From the NCBI RefSeq assembly GCF_030410045.1, contig NZ_JAUFRA010000009.1, forward strand, positions 128,175 through 192,174: a stretch of 64,000 bases of DNA, written 5' to 3'. Numbering within the stretch: the stretch's first letter is position 1; the number at the start of each line of letters is the position of its first letter. The notes under the pieces were generated by a model. That model was given only the letters and a program-made list of their open reading frames with translations, ran no database searches and was not told the DNA's origin. Source of the DNA: Marivivens donghaensis. Lineage in GTDB: Bacteria; Pseudomonadota; Alphaproteobacteria; Rhodobacterales; Rhodobacteraceae. The position numbers were made by a program, and so were the translations under genes. Below, piece by piece: positions 52,853-61,740 of this stretch.

Positions 52853-53328
52853 GCCGCGCTGCCCGCCTTCTCGAAACTGCACGCGCCAAAGGCATAGTCA
52901 TCGCCACAGCAGAGAGCTGCACAGGTGGGATGGTGTCTGCTGCAATCACCGATATCGCGGGAAGTTCGACAATTTTTGATCGGGGTTTTGTCACCTACAC
53001 CAACGACGCTAAAATCGCGATGTTGGGTGTGTCAGCCAAAACCTTAGATGCTTTTGGCGCGGTGAGTGAACAGGTCGCCGATGAGATGTGCCGCGGTGCG
53101 CTGGCACAATCCAACGCAACGCTTGCCGTGTCGATCACAGGGATCGCTGGCCCCGGTGGGTCCGACTTCAAACCCGAAGGTCGTGTCTGCTTTGGGATCA
53201 CCAACGGCACAGCAACGCAGACCGAAACAGTCGAGTTCGGCGCCTTAGGCCGCGAAAACGTGCGGCTAGCAGCGCGGGACCATGCACTTGATCTCTTACT
53301 TAGGGCCACAGATTCAGTGTTGCCCTGA
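52849..53328 (+). CDS. CinA C-terminal family protein (PncC, nicotinamide-nucleotide amidase)
   Basis: 159 residues, single-domain: ARAKGIVIATAESCTGGMVSAAITDIAGSSTIFDRGFVTYTNDAK with the catalytic Ser in AESCTGG, then GIAGPGGSDFKPEGRVCFG. Start is the GTG in GTGA overlapping the pgpA stop. It lacks the N-terminal molybdopterin-like half of full CinA, which is usual for this operon type. Confidence 0.92.
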   Translation: MSRAARLLETARAKGIVIATAESCTGGMVSAAITDIAGSSTIFDRGFVTYTNDAKIAMLGVSAKTLDAFGAVSEQVADEMCRGALAQSNATLAVSITGIAGPGGSDFKPEGRVCFGITNGTATQTETVEFGALGRENVRLAARDHALDLLLRATDSVLP

Positions 53329-53482
53329 TTTTAATCTTAGCACCCTGTGACCGCCTAATATTTAATCACTTACAAAACTGCTGAATATTTTATCACGATA
53401 TTCCGCGATTGCGCCTTTCCTAAGCACTTCGAATCCTGCCTTTGCCCACCATCAACGGGAAAACCCAATTCTGGAGGGGACA

Positions 53483-54643
53483 ATGAACGGAGCGGATACC
53501 GCCTGGATTCTTGTGGCCACTGCGCTTGTGCTATTCATGACACTGCCGGGCCTTGCACTGTTTTATGGGGGCCTTGTCCGCGCCCGTAACGTATTGAGTG
53601 TGTTCATGCACTGTTTCACAGTTGCCTGTCTGATGAGCGTTCTGTGGCTTGTCGCAGGTTACTCTATTGCATTTGGCGGCGAAGGCGCATTCTGGGGCGG
53701 CCTGTCCAAGATGTTCCTCGCTGGTGTTGATGCAGACACCGTCTCGGGCACCATCCCCGAAGTGCTGTTCTTTGCCTTCCAGATGACCTTCGCAATCATC
53801 ACCCCTGCCCTGATCATCGGTGCCTATGTCGAACGTATCGGCTTTGGGTTCGTACTTGCGTTTTCGGCGGCTTGGATGCTGTTGATTTATGCTCCCGTCA
53901 CGCACTGGATCTGGGGCGGTGGTTTCCTTGCGCAGATGGGCACTGTCGATTTCGCGGGTGGTATTGTGGTTCACGAAACCGCTGGCCTCGCGGCGCTGAT
54001 TCTCGCGCTCGTCCTTGGTCCGCGCAAGACCAAGCACACCCCTCCGCATAATCCGGGCCTCGTGTTTATCGGCGCTGGCATGCTCTGGGTCGGCTGGTTT
54101 GGCTTCAACGGTGGCTCGGCACTCGCAGCAAACGGTTCGGCTGCAATGGCGATCACCGTGACCCACCTGTCGGCTGCGACCGCTTCGCTGTCTTGGGCGC
54201 TCTGGGAACGTATCAAATTCGGTCGCGCCTCGCTTGTCTCTATCGTGACAGGTTCGATTGCTGGTCTTGCATCGATCACCCCAGCGGCTGGCTCTGTCGG
54301 TCCTGTTGAGGCCCTGATCATCGGCGCAATTGCTGGCGTCCTCTGCCAAGAAGCCGTCGTCCTGATCCGTGACAAACTGAAAATCGACGACTCGCTCGAC
54401 GTGTTTGCTGTTCACGGGATTGGCGGTATCTTCGGCACGATCATGCTCGCTGTCTTTGGCGCAGCTACATGGACCGCTCAGCTCGGCGCTCTTGCAATCG
54501 TCGGTATCTTCACCGTCGTTGGCACGCTGATCATCATCTACGTGGTCAAACTGATCTTCCCGATCCGTGTTGATCTAGAGACCGAGACGAACGGCCTCGA
54601 CCTATCGGTTCACGGCGAACGCGCCTACGAACTGAACTCCTAA
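53483..54643 (+). CDS. amtB: Ammonium transporter
   Basis: 386 residues, about eleven spans. Gate and pore landmarks: ALFYGGLVRARNVLSV, the twin His sites (H164 in GGIVVHETAG and the one in DVFAVHGIGGIFGT), MLWVGWFGFNGGSALAANG. The C-terminal tail DLETETNGLDLSVHGERAYELNS is the PII-docking tail. No glnK (PII) gene flanks it in this window, unlike the usual pairing. GGAGGGG precedes the ATG. Expected to be under Ntr control, though I see no clear NtrC site. Confidence 0.96.
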   Translation: MNGADTAWILVATALVLFMTLPGLALFYGGLVRARNVLSVFMHCFTVACLMSVLWLVAGYSIAFGGEGAFWGGLSKMFLAGVDADTVSGTIPEVLFFAFQMTFAIITPALIIGAYVERIGFGFVLAFSAAWMLLIYAPVTHWIWGGGFLAQMGTVDFAGGIVVHETAGLAALILALVLGPRKTKHTPPHNPGLVFIGAGMLWVGWFGFNGGSALAANGSAAMAITVTHLSAATASLSWALWERIKFGRASLVSIVTGSIAGLASITPAAGSVGPVEALIIGAIAGVLCQEAVVLIRDKLKIDDSLDVFAVHGIGGIFGTIMLAVFGAATWTAQLGALAIVGIFTVVGTLIIIYVVKLIFPIRVDLETETNGLDLSVHGERAYELNS

Positions 54644-54650
54644 AACGATC

Positions 54651-54673
54651 AGGGGGCCGATTGGCCCCCTTTT
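54651..54673 (+). terminator. Rho-independent terminator of amtB
   Basis: Perfect 8-bp stem AGGGGGCC/GGCCCCCT (54651-54658/54663-54670), 4-nt loop, T-rich tail. It lies between amtB and the convergent hpt gene. Confidence 0.85.
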
Positions 54674-54676
54674 CAA

Positions 54677-55219
54677 TTAATCCTGTACGAATTTCACCGA
54701 GCCAATAAACGGCAAATTTCGGTTCCGCTGGGCAAAGTCGATACCGTAGCCGACAACGAATTCATCGGGGATTTCAAAGCCAGTCCAATCCGCCTTAAAC
54801 GGCACCTCGCGACGCGCCGGTTTATCCAAGAGCGCAATCGTGCGTAACCGCGCGGGTTTGCGGGTTTTGAGATACTCAGTCACCTTAGACAGCGTGTGAC
54901 CCGTGTCGATGATATCCTCGACCACTAGAACATCGCGACCCTCAATCTGACCGCGTAGGTCTTTGAGGATACGAACCTCGCGGCTGCTCTCCATTCCATC
55001 GCCGTAAGATGACGCCTCAAGGAAATCGACCTCAATCGGCAATCCGATCTCGCGCACCAAATCCGCGATAAACACGAACGACCCGCGTAAAAGCCCGACA
55101 ACAACCAGTTTGTCAGTGTCTGCGAACTCTGTCTCAATCACCTTGGCGAGGGCTTCAATACGGGCGGCAATGGCCTTTGCGGAAATCATCTCGTCAATGA
55201 CATAAGGACGGTTGGGCAT
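54677..55219 (-). CDS. hpt: Hypoxanthine phosphoribosyltransferase
   Basis: 180 residues. PRPP-binding motif VLVVEDIIDTGHTLSKV, GLLRGSFVFIADLVREIGLPIEVDFLEASSYG and the purine-binding FEIPDEFVVGYGIDFAQRNRNLPFIG. Start set at the ATG at 55217-55219 (MPNRPYVIDEMISA), which has GGAGA upstream; the frame stays open further but without family similarity. Salvages hypoxanthine and guanine. Confidence 0.95.
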   Translation of the reverse strand: MPNRPYVIDEMISAKAIAARIEALAKVIETEFADTDKLVVVGLLRGSFVFIADLVREIGLPIEVDFLEASSYGDGMESSREVRILKDLRGQIEGRDVLVVEDIIDTGHTLSKVTEYLKTRKPARLRTIALLDKPARREVPFKADWTGFEIPDEFVVGYGIDFAQRNRNLPFIGSVKFVQD

Positions 55220-55361
55220 CTGACTCTCCGTTAGTTTCGCCTCTTTGTCTGAAAACAGTCCGCCTATGTCAAAGTCGATTTTGGCTATGTGGCGAAATGG
55301 CCCTCTTGCATCGCGGGCTGTGGTCCGTAAGTAAAGACGCGATAAAACCGATGAGGCCAAA

Positions 55362-55805
55362 ATGCCAAGCCACGCCGAGACAAAGGTACTGCCCTACACC
55401 GCAAAACAGATGTTCGATCTGGTTGGCGATGTGGCGAGCTACCCAAAGTTCCTTCCGTGGACGGCAGGCGCACGCATTCGGTCGGTGACTGATCACGGCG
55501 ATCATGCGGTCATGCTGGCGGACCTTGTCGTGTCGTTCAAAGTCTTCCGCGAAAGCTTTGGGTCGCGTGTCACGCTCTGGCCCGAGAAGATGCAGATCGA
55601 CACAGCCTACATCGACGGCCCGTTCAAGCACCTGAATTCCGTCTGGAACTTTCGCGATGTTGAGGGTGGCTGCGAAGTCGCATTTTCCGTGGATTTTGAG
55701 TTTAAGAACAAACTGCTCCAAGGGGCTGCTGGCATGTTCTTTAACGAGGCGATGTCGCGGATCGTGAAAGCGTTCGAGGATCGCGCGGGCATACTTTACG
55801 CCTAA
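55362..55805 (+). CDS. RatA-like / COQ10 family SRPBCC protein
   Basis: 147 residues of the START/Bet v1 fold: VLPYTAKQMFDLVGDVASYPKFLPWTAGARI at the start and MSRIVKAFEDRAGILYA at the end. Relatives are ubiquinone-binding COQ10 and the RatA protein. No antitoxin gene is adjacent, so the lipid/quinone role is the better reading. Confidence 0.88.
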   Translation: MPSHAETKVLPYTAKQMFDLVGDVASYPKFLPWTAGARIRSVTDHGDHAVMLADLVVSFKVFRESFGSRVTLWPEKMQIDTAYIDGPFKHLNSVWNFRDVEGGCEVAFSVDFEFKNKLLQGAAGMFFNEAMSRIVKAFEDRAGILYA

Positions 55806-55812
55806 ACGAAAA

Positions 55813-55832
55813 CGGCCCGCCGTAGCGGACCG
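55813..55832 (-). terminator. Probable terminator of lipA
   Basis: On the minus strand CGGTCCGC/GCGGGCCG (one G-T pair) with a 4-nt loop and a following TTTTCG. Sits just after the lipA stop, in the gap to the convergent SRPBCC gene. Confidence 0.6.
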
Positions 55833-55841
55833 TATGAAGGA

Positions 55842-56792
55842 TTAGGCGAGGCCCAATTTCTTATTTCGCGCGTCCCGCAAACGGGCAAAATCGTCGCCTG
55901 CGTGATAAGACGAACGCGTCAGCGGTGTCGCTGAAACCATCAAGAACCCTTTGCCGTAAGCCGACTTTTCATAAGAGCCGAATTCCTCTGGCGTGATAAA
56001 CGCATCAACGCGGTGGTGTTTTGGCGTCGGCTGAAGATATTGGCCAATCGTCAGGAAATCCACATCCGCAGAGCGCATGTCGTCCATCACCTGTAGCACT
56101 TGCTGCCGCTCTTCACCCAAACCGACCATGATGCCCGATTTGGTGAACATCGACGGGTCGAGCTCTTTCACGCGCTGCAAAAGGCGCAGCGAATGGAAAT
56201 AGCGCGCTCCTGGACGTACCTCGTGATAGAGGCCCGGCACGGTTTCGAGGTTGTGGTTGAACACATCGGGCTTCGCCTCAACGACGATTTCTAGCGCCTC
56301 GGGTCCACATTTTAAAAAGTCAGGCGTCAGAACCTCAATCGTCGTCTCGGGCGACCGATGGCGCACAGCACGGATTGTTTGCGCGAAATGTTCCGCACCC
56401 CCGTCGTCCAGATCGTCACGGTCGACAGAGGTAATGACGACGTGGTTCAGGCCCAGCTTTTGTACTGCATCCGCAACACGACCCGGTTCAAATACATCAA
56501 GCGCGTTCGGTTTACCCGTTGCAACGTTACAGAACGTGCAGCCACGTGTGCAAATCTCGCCCATGATCATCATGGTGGCGTGACCTTGGCTCCAGCATTC
56601 GCCAGCGTTCGGGCACGCGGCCTCTTCGCAGACGGTCGCGAGCTTGTGGTCGCGCATAATAGCGGCAGTTTTCTTATACCCGTCAGAAGTCGGTGCCTTA
56701 ACACGGATCCACGACGGCTTCTTCGGCTGAGCGTTGTCTGGACGGTGCGCCTTTTCAGGGTGCCGCTGATCCGGAATTTTAAGATCGCGCAT
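55842..56792 (-). CDS. lipA: Lipoyl synthase
   Basis: 316 residues. Auxiliary cluster cysteines C55, C60, C66 (CEEAACPNAGECW) and radical-SAM cysteines C81, C85, C88 (CTRGCTFCNV). Later VTSVDRDDLDDGGAEHFA and HNLETVPGLYHEVRPGA are diagnostic. Inserts sulfur into octanoyl groups of lipoyl enzymes. Confidence 0.98.
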   Translation of the reverse strand: MRDLKIPDQRHPEKAHRPDNAQPKKPSWIRVKAPTSDGYKKTAAIMRDHKLATVCEEAACPNAGECWSQGHATMMIMGEICTRGCTFCNVATGKPNALDVFEPGRVADAVQKLGLNHVVITSVDRDDLDDGGAEHFAQTIRAVRHRSPETTIEVLTPDFLKCGPEALEIVVEAKPDVFNHNLETVPGLYHEVRPGARYFHSLRLLQRVKELDPSMFTKSGIMVGLGEERQQVLQVMDDMRSADVDFLTIGQYLQPTPKHHRVDAFITPEEFGSYEKSAYGKGFLMVSATPLTRSSYHAGDDFARLRDARNKKLGLA

Positions 56793-56964
56793 GGGACCTC
56801 CTCCTGAGCGATGATGAAACCGAAATAGTCTCTTTATGAATTGAAAGCAATGAATGGCAGCTATGCGCCATTTGAGGGTTCGGTCTGAATTGTGGCTTGG
56901 GTAGAATCATTCTAAACAGCGGACAGAATTGCTGCACTGCAGAGCAACCTTTTAGGAGAGACAG

Positions 56965-57513
56965 ATGAAAGTTGGTTACACGCTTCCCGACGTAACGTTT
57001 AAGACCCGTGTTCGTGATGAATCCGTTGGCGGCCCGAACCCGTTCCGCTGGCAGGACATGACCACTGCGGATTACTTTGCAGGCAAGCGCGTTGTTCTTT
57101 TCTCGCTGCCGGGCGCGTTCACCCCAACCTGTTCGACCTACCAACTTCCGGGTTTTGAGAACGGTTTTGCAGATTTCGCGGCAGAAGGCATCGATGAAAT
57201 CTACTGCATGTCCGTGAACGACTCGTTCGTGATGAACAAATGGGCGCAGGATCAGGGTCTGAAAAACGTCAAAGTCATTCCTGACGGTTCGGGCGAATTT
57301 TCCCGCCGCATGGGTATGCTCGTCCGCAAAGATAACCTCGGCTTTGGTCTGCGCTCGTGGCGCTATGCATGCGTCGTCAATGATGGCGTGATTGAAGCGT
57401 GGTTCGAAGAGCCGGGCCTGAGCGACAACCACGGCGAAGACCCCTATGGCGTCTCCTCGCCCGAAACTGTGATGGCGTGGCTCAAAGAGGCCAACGCAAC
57501 CGCAGCCGCCTAA
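56965..57513 (+). CDS. Peroxiredoxin (Prx5-type)
   Basis: 182 residues, redoxin fold. Peroxidatic C56 in LPGAFTPTCSTYQLPGFE, then YCMSVNDSFVMNKWAQDQGLKNVKVIPDGSGEFSRRMGMLVRKDNLGFGLRSWRYACVVNDGVIEAWFEEPG, typical of Prx5/AhpE-like thiol peroxidases. AGGAGAG precedes the ATG. Tail to tail with oxyR, sharing CTAA, so it may belong to the same stress response. Confidence 0.93.
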   Translation: MKVGYTLPDVTFKTRVRDESVGGPNPFRWQDMTTADYFAGKRVVLFSLPGAFTPTCSTYQLPGFENGFADFAAEGIDEIYCMSVNDSFVMNKWAQDQGLKNVKVIPDGSGEFSRRMGMLVRKDNLGFGLRSWRYACVVNDGVIEAWFEEPGLSDNHGEDPYGVSSPETVMAWLKEANATAAA

Positions 57514-58442
57514 GGCTGGCTCACTTGTCGGGCATGGGTCAAAAGCCCCTGCCCGGCATTCGTTAGAATACCCGCCAATTCGGTAAACCACCCATCGTCG
57601 GTCGTGGTTTCCCGCCGCACCAAGGCAAGCGTGCGCTTTGGCTCTGCCCCTTTGAACCGCATCAAAGACAGCCCCGATTGCGCGGCTTGCTCGGTTCGAA
57701 CGGCAATCTCTGGCAGCAGTGTCAAACCGAACCCTTCGGCCACGAGGCCACATAGGGTCGACAGCGACGACGCACCGAGATCGACGCGACCGCGACCACG
57801 TAACCCGCAAACCTCTAGCGCTTGATCGGCAAGGCAGTGGCCTTCATCGAGGAGCAGCAGTTGATCAGGCACAATCTCGGTCGGGCGCAGCGCCTCCCCT
57901 CGGTCAGCTAAGGCCGCCAAACGCCCCTTTGATCCGGCCAGCAGAAACCGATCGTCAAACAGTGGATGCGCGACGAGACCCTTTTCCCCAATCGGTAGCG
58001 CCATCACCGCGGCATCGAGGCGCCCACGTTTAAGTTCCTCGATCAATCGGTCGGTCTGGGCCTCTCTGATCCGAAGCTCGAGCATCAAATCACGAGCACG
58101 AATTTCGGTAACGGCAAGCGGCAAAAGATAGGGGGCGACAGTCGGGATAACCCCCAACTTAAGTCTCCCTGACAGGCCCTTCTGGTCACGAACCGCTTTT
58201 TCGAGGTCTGCTACCTCTGCCATGATTTGACGCGCCCGATCCACGGCAACCTGTCCTGCCCGCGTTAGTCGAACTTCACGCGGCAAGCGTTCGAATAGAT
58301 CAACGCCAAGGTTGCTCTCTATCTCTTTGATTTGAAGCGACAACGCAGGTTGCGAGACGTGAACGCGTTCGGCCGCGCCAACAAAGCTACCTTCTTCGGC
58401 CAGAGCGATCATATAGCGGAGTTGTTTGAATGTGGTTCGCAT
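57510..58442 (-). CDS. oxyR: Hydrogen-peroxide-sensing LysR regulator OxyR
   Basis: 310 residues. LysR helix-turn-helix (LRYMIALAEEGSFVGAAERVHVSQPALSLQIKEIESNLGVDLFER) and an effector domain with the redox Cys pair C203 and C212 in DEGHCLADQALEVC, the same nine-residue spacing as C199/C208 of E. coli OxyR. That pair supports a peroxide sensor rather than a generic LysR. Confidence 0.93.
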   Translation of the reverse strand: MRTTFKQLRYMIALAEEGSFVGAAERVHVSQPALSLQIKEIESNLGVDLFERLPREVRLTRAGQVAVDRARQIMAEVADLEKAVRDQKGLSGRLKLGVIPTVAPYLLPLAVTEIRARDLMLELRIREAQTDRLIEELKRGRLDAAVMALPIGEKGLVAHPLFDDRFLLAGSKGRLAALADRGEALRPTEIVPDQLLLLDEGHCLADQALEVCGLRGRGRVDLGASSLSTLCGLVAEGFGLTLLPEIAVRTEQAAQSGLSLMRFKGAEPKRTLALVRRETTTDDGWFTELAGILTNAGQGLLTHARQVSQP

Positions 58443-58562
58443 CAGGTGAACTTATTTAAAACTCAACTTAAGGCAAGTTTTCATTATCCGATTTTCGGCG
58501 CGTATTGGCCCTGCTCATCGTAATGGCGCTTTAATCGTTGTAACGCGATACGAAGCACGATT

Positions 58563-59498
58563 TTACCCGAGCGCGCGGCCCAGCCCCGGGCCGAGATCAT
58601 GAAGGGCCGACAGAACACGCCGCCCCGCACCATCCAATTGAAATTCCGTCCCAGCGGGAGACATCATTAAGGCTGCCCAGTCCAATTGGGTGTTTGCCTC
58701 AATATTTGCTAGTTCGAAATCTTCGCGGAGCCGTTCCCCTGCGGTCACCAAATCTCGCGTCAGAAAAGGTTGCCCATCTTTCCCGCGTCGACGCGAAAGC
58801 CCAACTAGCGGACTTTCCGCAATTGTCACCCGCCCCGCCGTCCGAACGTCGTCAAAGAACCGCTCATCCATGGACGAAATGAACGGACTTTGCGGCTCTG
58901 CAAACCCACTGGTTTCGATCATTTGGCGAATTGCGGCGCGGCCGGTATTGGTGATCCGATAGCGCACGATGCGGGCTTCGGGATCGTCGCAACATATCCA
59001 ATCGCGCAGCGCAAAGGCCTGCGCGACCGCGCGTTCCGTCACAGCCGTGCGCATTGTGCCACCGCTAGGATCATCCCGCACGACGACCGCCATTTCCATG
59101 TCGCGAGCAACCGCCAGAACGGCGCCCGTTTCACATAGACGCCGCAGGATACGGTTCGCTTCTCGGGTGATGTGGTCTTCGGTCAGACCATCAGGCTGCG
59201 GGTTTGGATCATTGCGCAGTTCGACATTCATAAAGTCTGTTTCCCCATCTGACGCTGATGACCGCGCAGGCATATGCCCCGCTAGCCGTCTGAGTGCATC
59301 ATCGACCAATGGATCGTCACGTCGGTTTTCGAACCGTCGCACTTGGCGCAAAATCGTTGAGGCATGGCAGTCGCTCGCCCGTGCCAATGCCCGTATGGAA
59401 AGCCCCGTTTCGGTATGCGCCAAATAGTTCCGTGCGGCATCGGGCACCCACGCAGGCAGATGCGTGACGATGGCCACCCTTTCAGCAGTTACAGTCAT
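58563..59498 (-). CDS. DUF6456 domain-containing helix-turn-helix protein
   Basis: 311 residues. N-terminal helix-turn-helix-like segment (GLSIRALARASDCHASTILRQVRRFENRRDDPLVDDAL) and the C-terminal DUF6456 block (SPLVGLSRRRGKDGQPFLTRDLVTAGERLREDFELANIEANTQLDWAALM). It is a presumed DNA-binding regulator typical of Rhodobacteraceae; target unknown. ATG at 59498 has GGGGAA upstream and is preferred to an ATG 21 nt earlier. Confidence 0.85.
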   Translation of the reverse strand: MTVTAERVAIVTHLPAWVPDAARNYLAHTETGLSIRALARASDCHASTILRQVRRFENRRDDPLVDDALRRLAGHMPARSSASDGETDFMNVELRNDPNPQPDGLTEDHITREANRILRRLCETGAVLAVARDMEMAVVVRDDPSGGTMRTAVTERAVAQAFALRDWICCDDPEARIVRYRITNTGRAAIRQMIETSGFAEPQSPFISSMDERFFDDVRTAGRVTIAESPLVGLSRRRGKDGQPFLTRDLVTAGERLREDFELANIEANTQLDWAALMMSPAGTEFQLDGAGRRVLSALHDLGPGLGRALG

Positions 59499-59722
59499 AG
59501 TGTTCCCCAGATCGTCCATCCCACGTCAGGGCGCAGCGCCCTTAACACCTTTTCAACCTATAATTGCGTTGGTTACCTAAATGTTAAGGAAACCGCGCCA
59601 TATCATAATGGTTTCAAAAAGATAAATTCTGGTAGCAGGACCGAACGCTGAAATAAGAACACACGCAACACGGGAAAACCTGTGTCAGGACATTCCAAAT
59701 TCTGACGCGAAAGGACTGACCG

Positions 59723-60022
59723 ATGTTGGATATCTTTGGAATGGTTGCGGTGCTTAATCGTCCGTCGCTTTTGGTGCGGACGGCGCGATTTGGCGTGGAT
59801 GATTACAAACGAGCAATCCACCTGCCCCGTATTTTGCGCAGCCCATCATTGCCCAAATGCGCAGAGGCTTTGGTCAAACTATTGGAGCTAGAGCGGAGGA
59901 TGAATGATCATCGGCTGGCCGCACGGGCCGAGTATTCGATTGCAAAGCACGTCGAAGTTCTGATTGCGATCATGGCCGAAGCCCGCGACCTGCGCGCCAA
60001 TGCAAAACCCCACAGCGTTTGA
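59723..60022 (+). CDS. DUF6477 family protein
   Basis: 99 residues, mostly helical: LNRPSLLVRTARFGVDDYKRAIHLPRILRSPSLPKCAEALVKLLELERRMNDHRL, a small family seen in Rhodobacteraceae. Divergent from the DUF6456 gene (224-bp gap without other genes that I see). AGGA lies upstream of the ATG. Function unknown. Confidence 0.82.
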   Translation: MLDIFGMVAVLNRPSLLVRTARFGVDDYKRAIHLPRILRSPSLPKCAEALVKLLELERRMNDHRLAARAEYSIAKHVEVLIAIMAEARDLRANAKPHSV

Positions 60023-60043
60023 GGCGCTGCGGGGCTGATTGTC

Positions 60044-61594
60044 TTAGGTAAAGCTATCGGGCATCGACGCTTTCTTGTTCGCGACATACTCGCGAAGCGC
60101 GCTTTCGATAGCTGGATCGAGAACCGGTTGACGGTAGTTTTCGATCATCTTTTCGACGCGATTGGCAGCGAGTGCACGGGTGTCACGTGCGCCTTCTTCG
60201 TCCCAAGTCTCAAACGGCTTGTAGTCAAAGAGGTCAGAGCGCCAGAACGCAGTCTGGAAGTTCGCCTGAGTGTGGGCACAGCCGAGGTAATGACCGCCAG
60301 GGCCGACTTCGCGGATCGCATCCATAGCTTGACCGTTTTCGGACATATCGATGCCGCGAGCCAGACCATGCAGGGCGCCGAGCTGATCAGCGTCCATCAC
60401 GAACTTTTCAAAGTCCGCAACCAGACCACCTTCGAGCCAACCACAAGCGTGGAGCATGAAGTTCACGCCAGCCATCAGACCCATGTTCAGCGAGTTCGCA
60501 GTTTCATAGGCCGCTTGAGCGTCAGGCAGTTTTGAACCACAGAACGAACCAGCAGAACGATACGGCAGGTTCAGACGACGTGCGAGCTGACCAGCACCGT
60601 AAGTGATCAGAGCGGCCTCAGGTGTACCAAAGGTCGGAGCGCCCGACCCCATGTCGATCGAGGTCACGAACGCACCAAAGATCACTGGCGCGCCTTTGCG
60701 GACCAGCTGGCTATAAGCCACGCCTGCCAGAACTTCGGCCAGAACCTGAGTCAGCGTGCCAGCAACCGAAACCGGAGCCATAGCGCCGCCAACGATGAAC
60801 GGCGAGATGATACAAGCTTGGTTGTTGCGAGCGTAAACTTCGAGTGCACCCATCATGATGCTGTCGAAAGTCATCGGCGAGTTGATGTTGATGAGCGAGG
60901 TCATCACGGTGTTTTCCTGAACGAACTCTTTGCCGAACAGGATTTCACACATTTCAACCGAATCTTGCGCACGGCTCGGTTCGGTCACAGAACCCATGAA
61001 CGGTTTGTCCGACAGGGTCATGTGCGCCAGAAGCATGTCGAGGTGACGCTTGTTCACCGGAATATCGGTCGGTTCGCAAACGGTGCCGCCTGAGTGGTGA
61101 AGCCATTTTGACATGTAGCCCAGTTTCACGAACTTCTCAAAGTCAGCCATGGTCGCGTAACGACGACCACCGTTGCTGTCGCGTACGAACGGCGGGCCAT
61201 AAACCGGAGCCAGAACGAGGTTCTTGCCACCAACCTCAACGTTGCGCTCGGGGTTACGAGCGTGCTGAATGAATTTCGACGGAGCGGTTTTGCACAGTTC
61301 ACGAGCAAGGCCGCGGGGAATACGAACGCGCTCGCCCTGAACGTCTGCGCCTGCTGCTTTCCACAGTTCGAGCGCTTCTGGGTTATCGACAAAGTTTACG
61401 CCAACTTCAGCGAGAATCGTTTCGGCGTTCTTCTCGATGATTTCCAGTGCCTCGTCGTTCAGAACTTCGAGGTTAGGAATGTTGCGTTCGATGTATTTTG
61501 CCGTTTCGACGCTGACGGCAGACCGTTCCGCACGACGGGCAGCACCGCCACCCCCACGTCCACGACGACCACGAGCCTCTGCAACATCCGACAT
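60044..61594 (-). CDS. Trimethylamine methyltransferase (MttB) family protein, non-pyrrolysine
   Basis: 516 residues: an Arg/Gly-rich start (RGRRGRGGGGAARRAERS), then the MttB TIM-barrel family core with ETILAEVGVNFVDNPEALELWKAAGADVQGERVRIPRGL, WLHHSGGTVCEPTD, FGAFVTSIDMGSGAPTFGTPEAAL and the C-terminal GPGGHYLGCAHTQANFQTAFWRSDLFDYKPFETWDEEG. It has no in-frame TAG, so it belongs to the non-Pyl branch, whose known members demethylate glycine betaine or other quaternary amines with a corrinoid protein. No corrinoid protein gene is adjacent. ATG at 61594 has GGAGGG upstream. Confidence 0.9.
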   Translation of the reverse strand: MSDVAEARGRRGRGGGGAARRAERSAVSVETAKYIERNIPNLEVLNDEALEIIEKNAETILAEVGVNFVDNPEALELWKAAGADVQGERVRIPRGLARELCKTAPSKFIQHARNPERNVEVGGKNLVLAPVYGPPFVRDSNGGRRYATMADFEKFVKLGYMSKWLHHSGGTVCEPTDIPVNKRHLDMLLAHMTLSDKPFMGSVTEPSRAQDSVEMCEILFGKEFVQENTVMTSLININSPMTFDSIMMGALEVYARNNQACIISPFIVGGAMAPVSVAGTLTQVLAEVLAGVAYSQLVRKGAPVIFGAFVTSIDMGSGAPTFGTPEAALITYGAGQLARRLNLPYRSAGSFCGSKLPDAQAAYETANSLNMGLMAGVNFMLHACGWLEGGLVADFEKFVMDADQLGALHGLARGIDMSENGQAMDAIREVGPGGHYLGCAHTQANFQTAFWRSDLFDYKPFETWDEEGARDTRALAANRVEKMIENYRQPVLDPAIESALREYVANKKASMPDSFT

Positions 61595-61740
61595 ATTTAT
61601 CCCTCCGGTAGGTGTTTGACGTTCAATACCGCGCCAAAAACACACGAGGTGCGGATTTTGCGTCCTATCGGGGGCAAAAGCGACATTTCCCTATCGACAA
61701 TACGCTTGCGGTTTAGCGGCCGCGGCCCTATTCCGCAGGC

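Noticed and set aside
53329..53482. NtrC binding site before amtB
   Set aside because: The AGCACC near 53338 resembles one half-site, but no properly spaced second half is present. The AT-rich inverted repeat GAATAT/ATATTC nearby is too short to call.
55362..55805. Type II toxin-antitoxin system around the RatA-like gene
   Set aside because: No antitoxin-like partner is adjacent. The protein fits the COQ10/START family, and the neighbour hpt is a housekeeping gene.
60044..61594. Pyrrolysine-containing trimethylamine methyltransferase
   Set aside because: The frame runs through without any TAG codon, and no pyl genes are seen.
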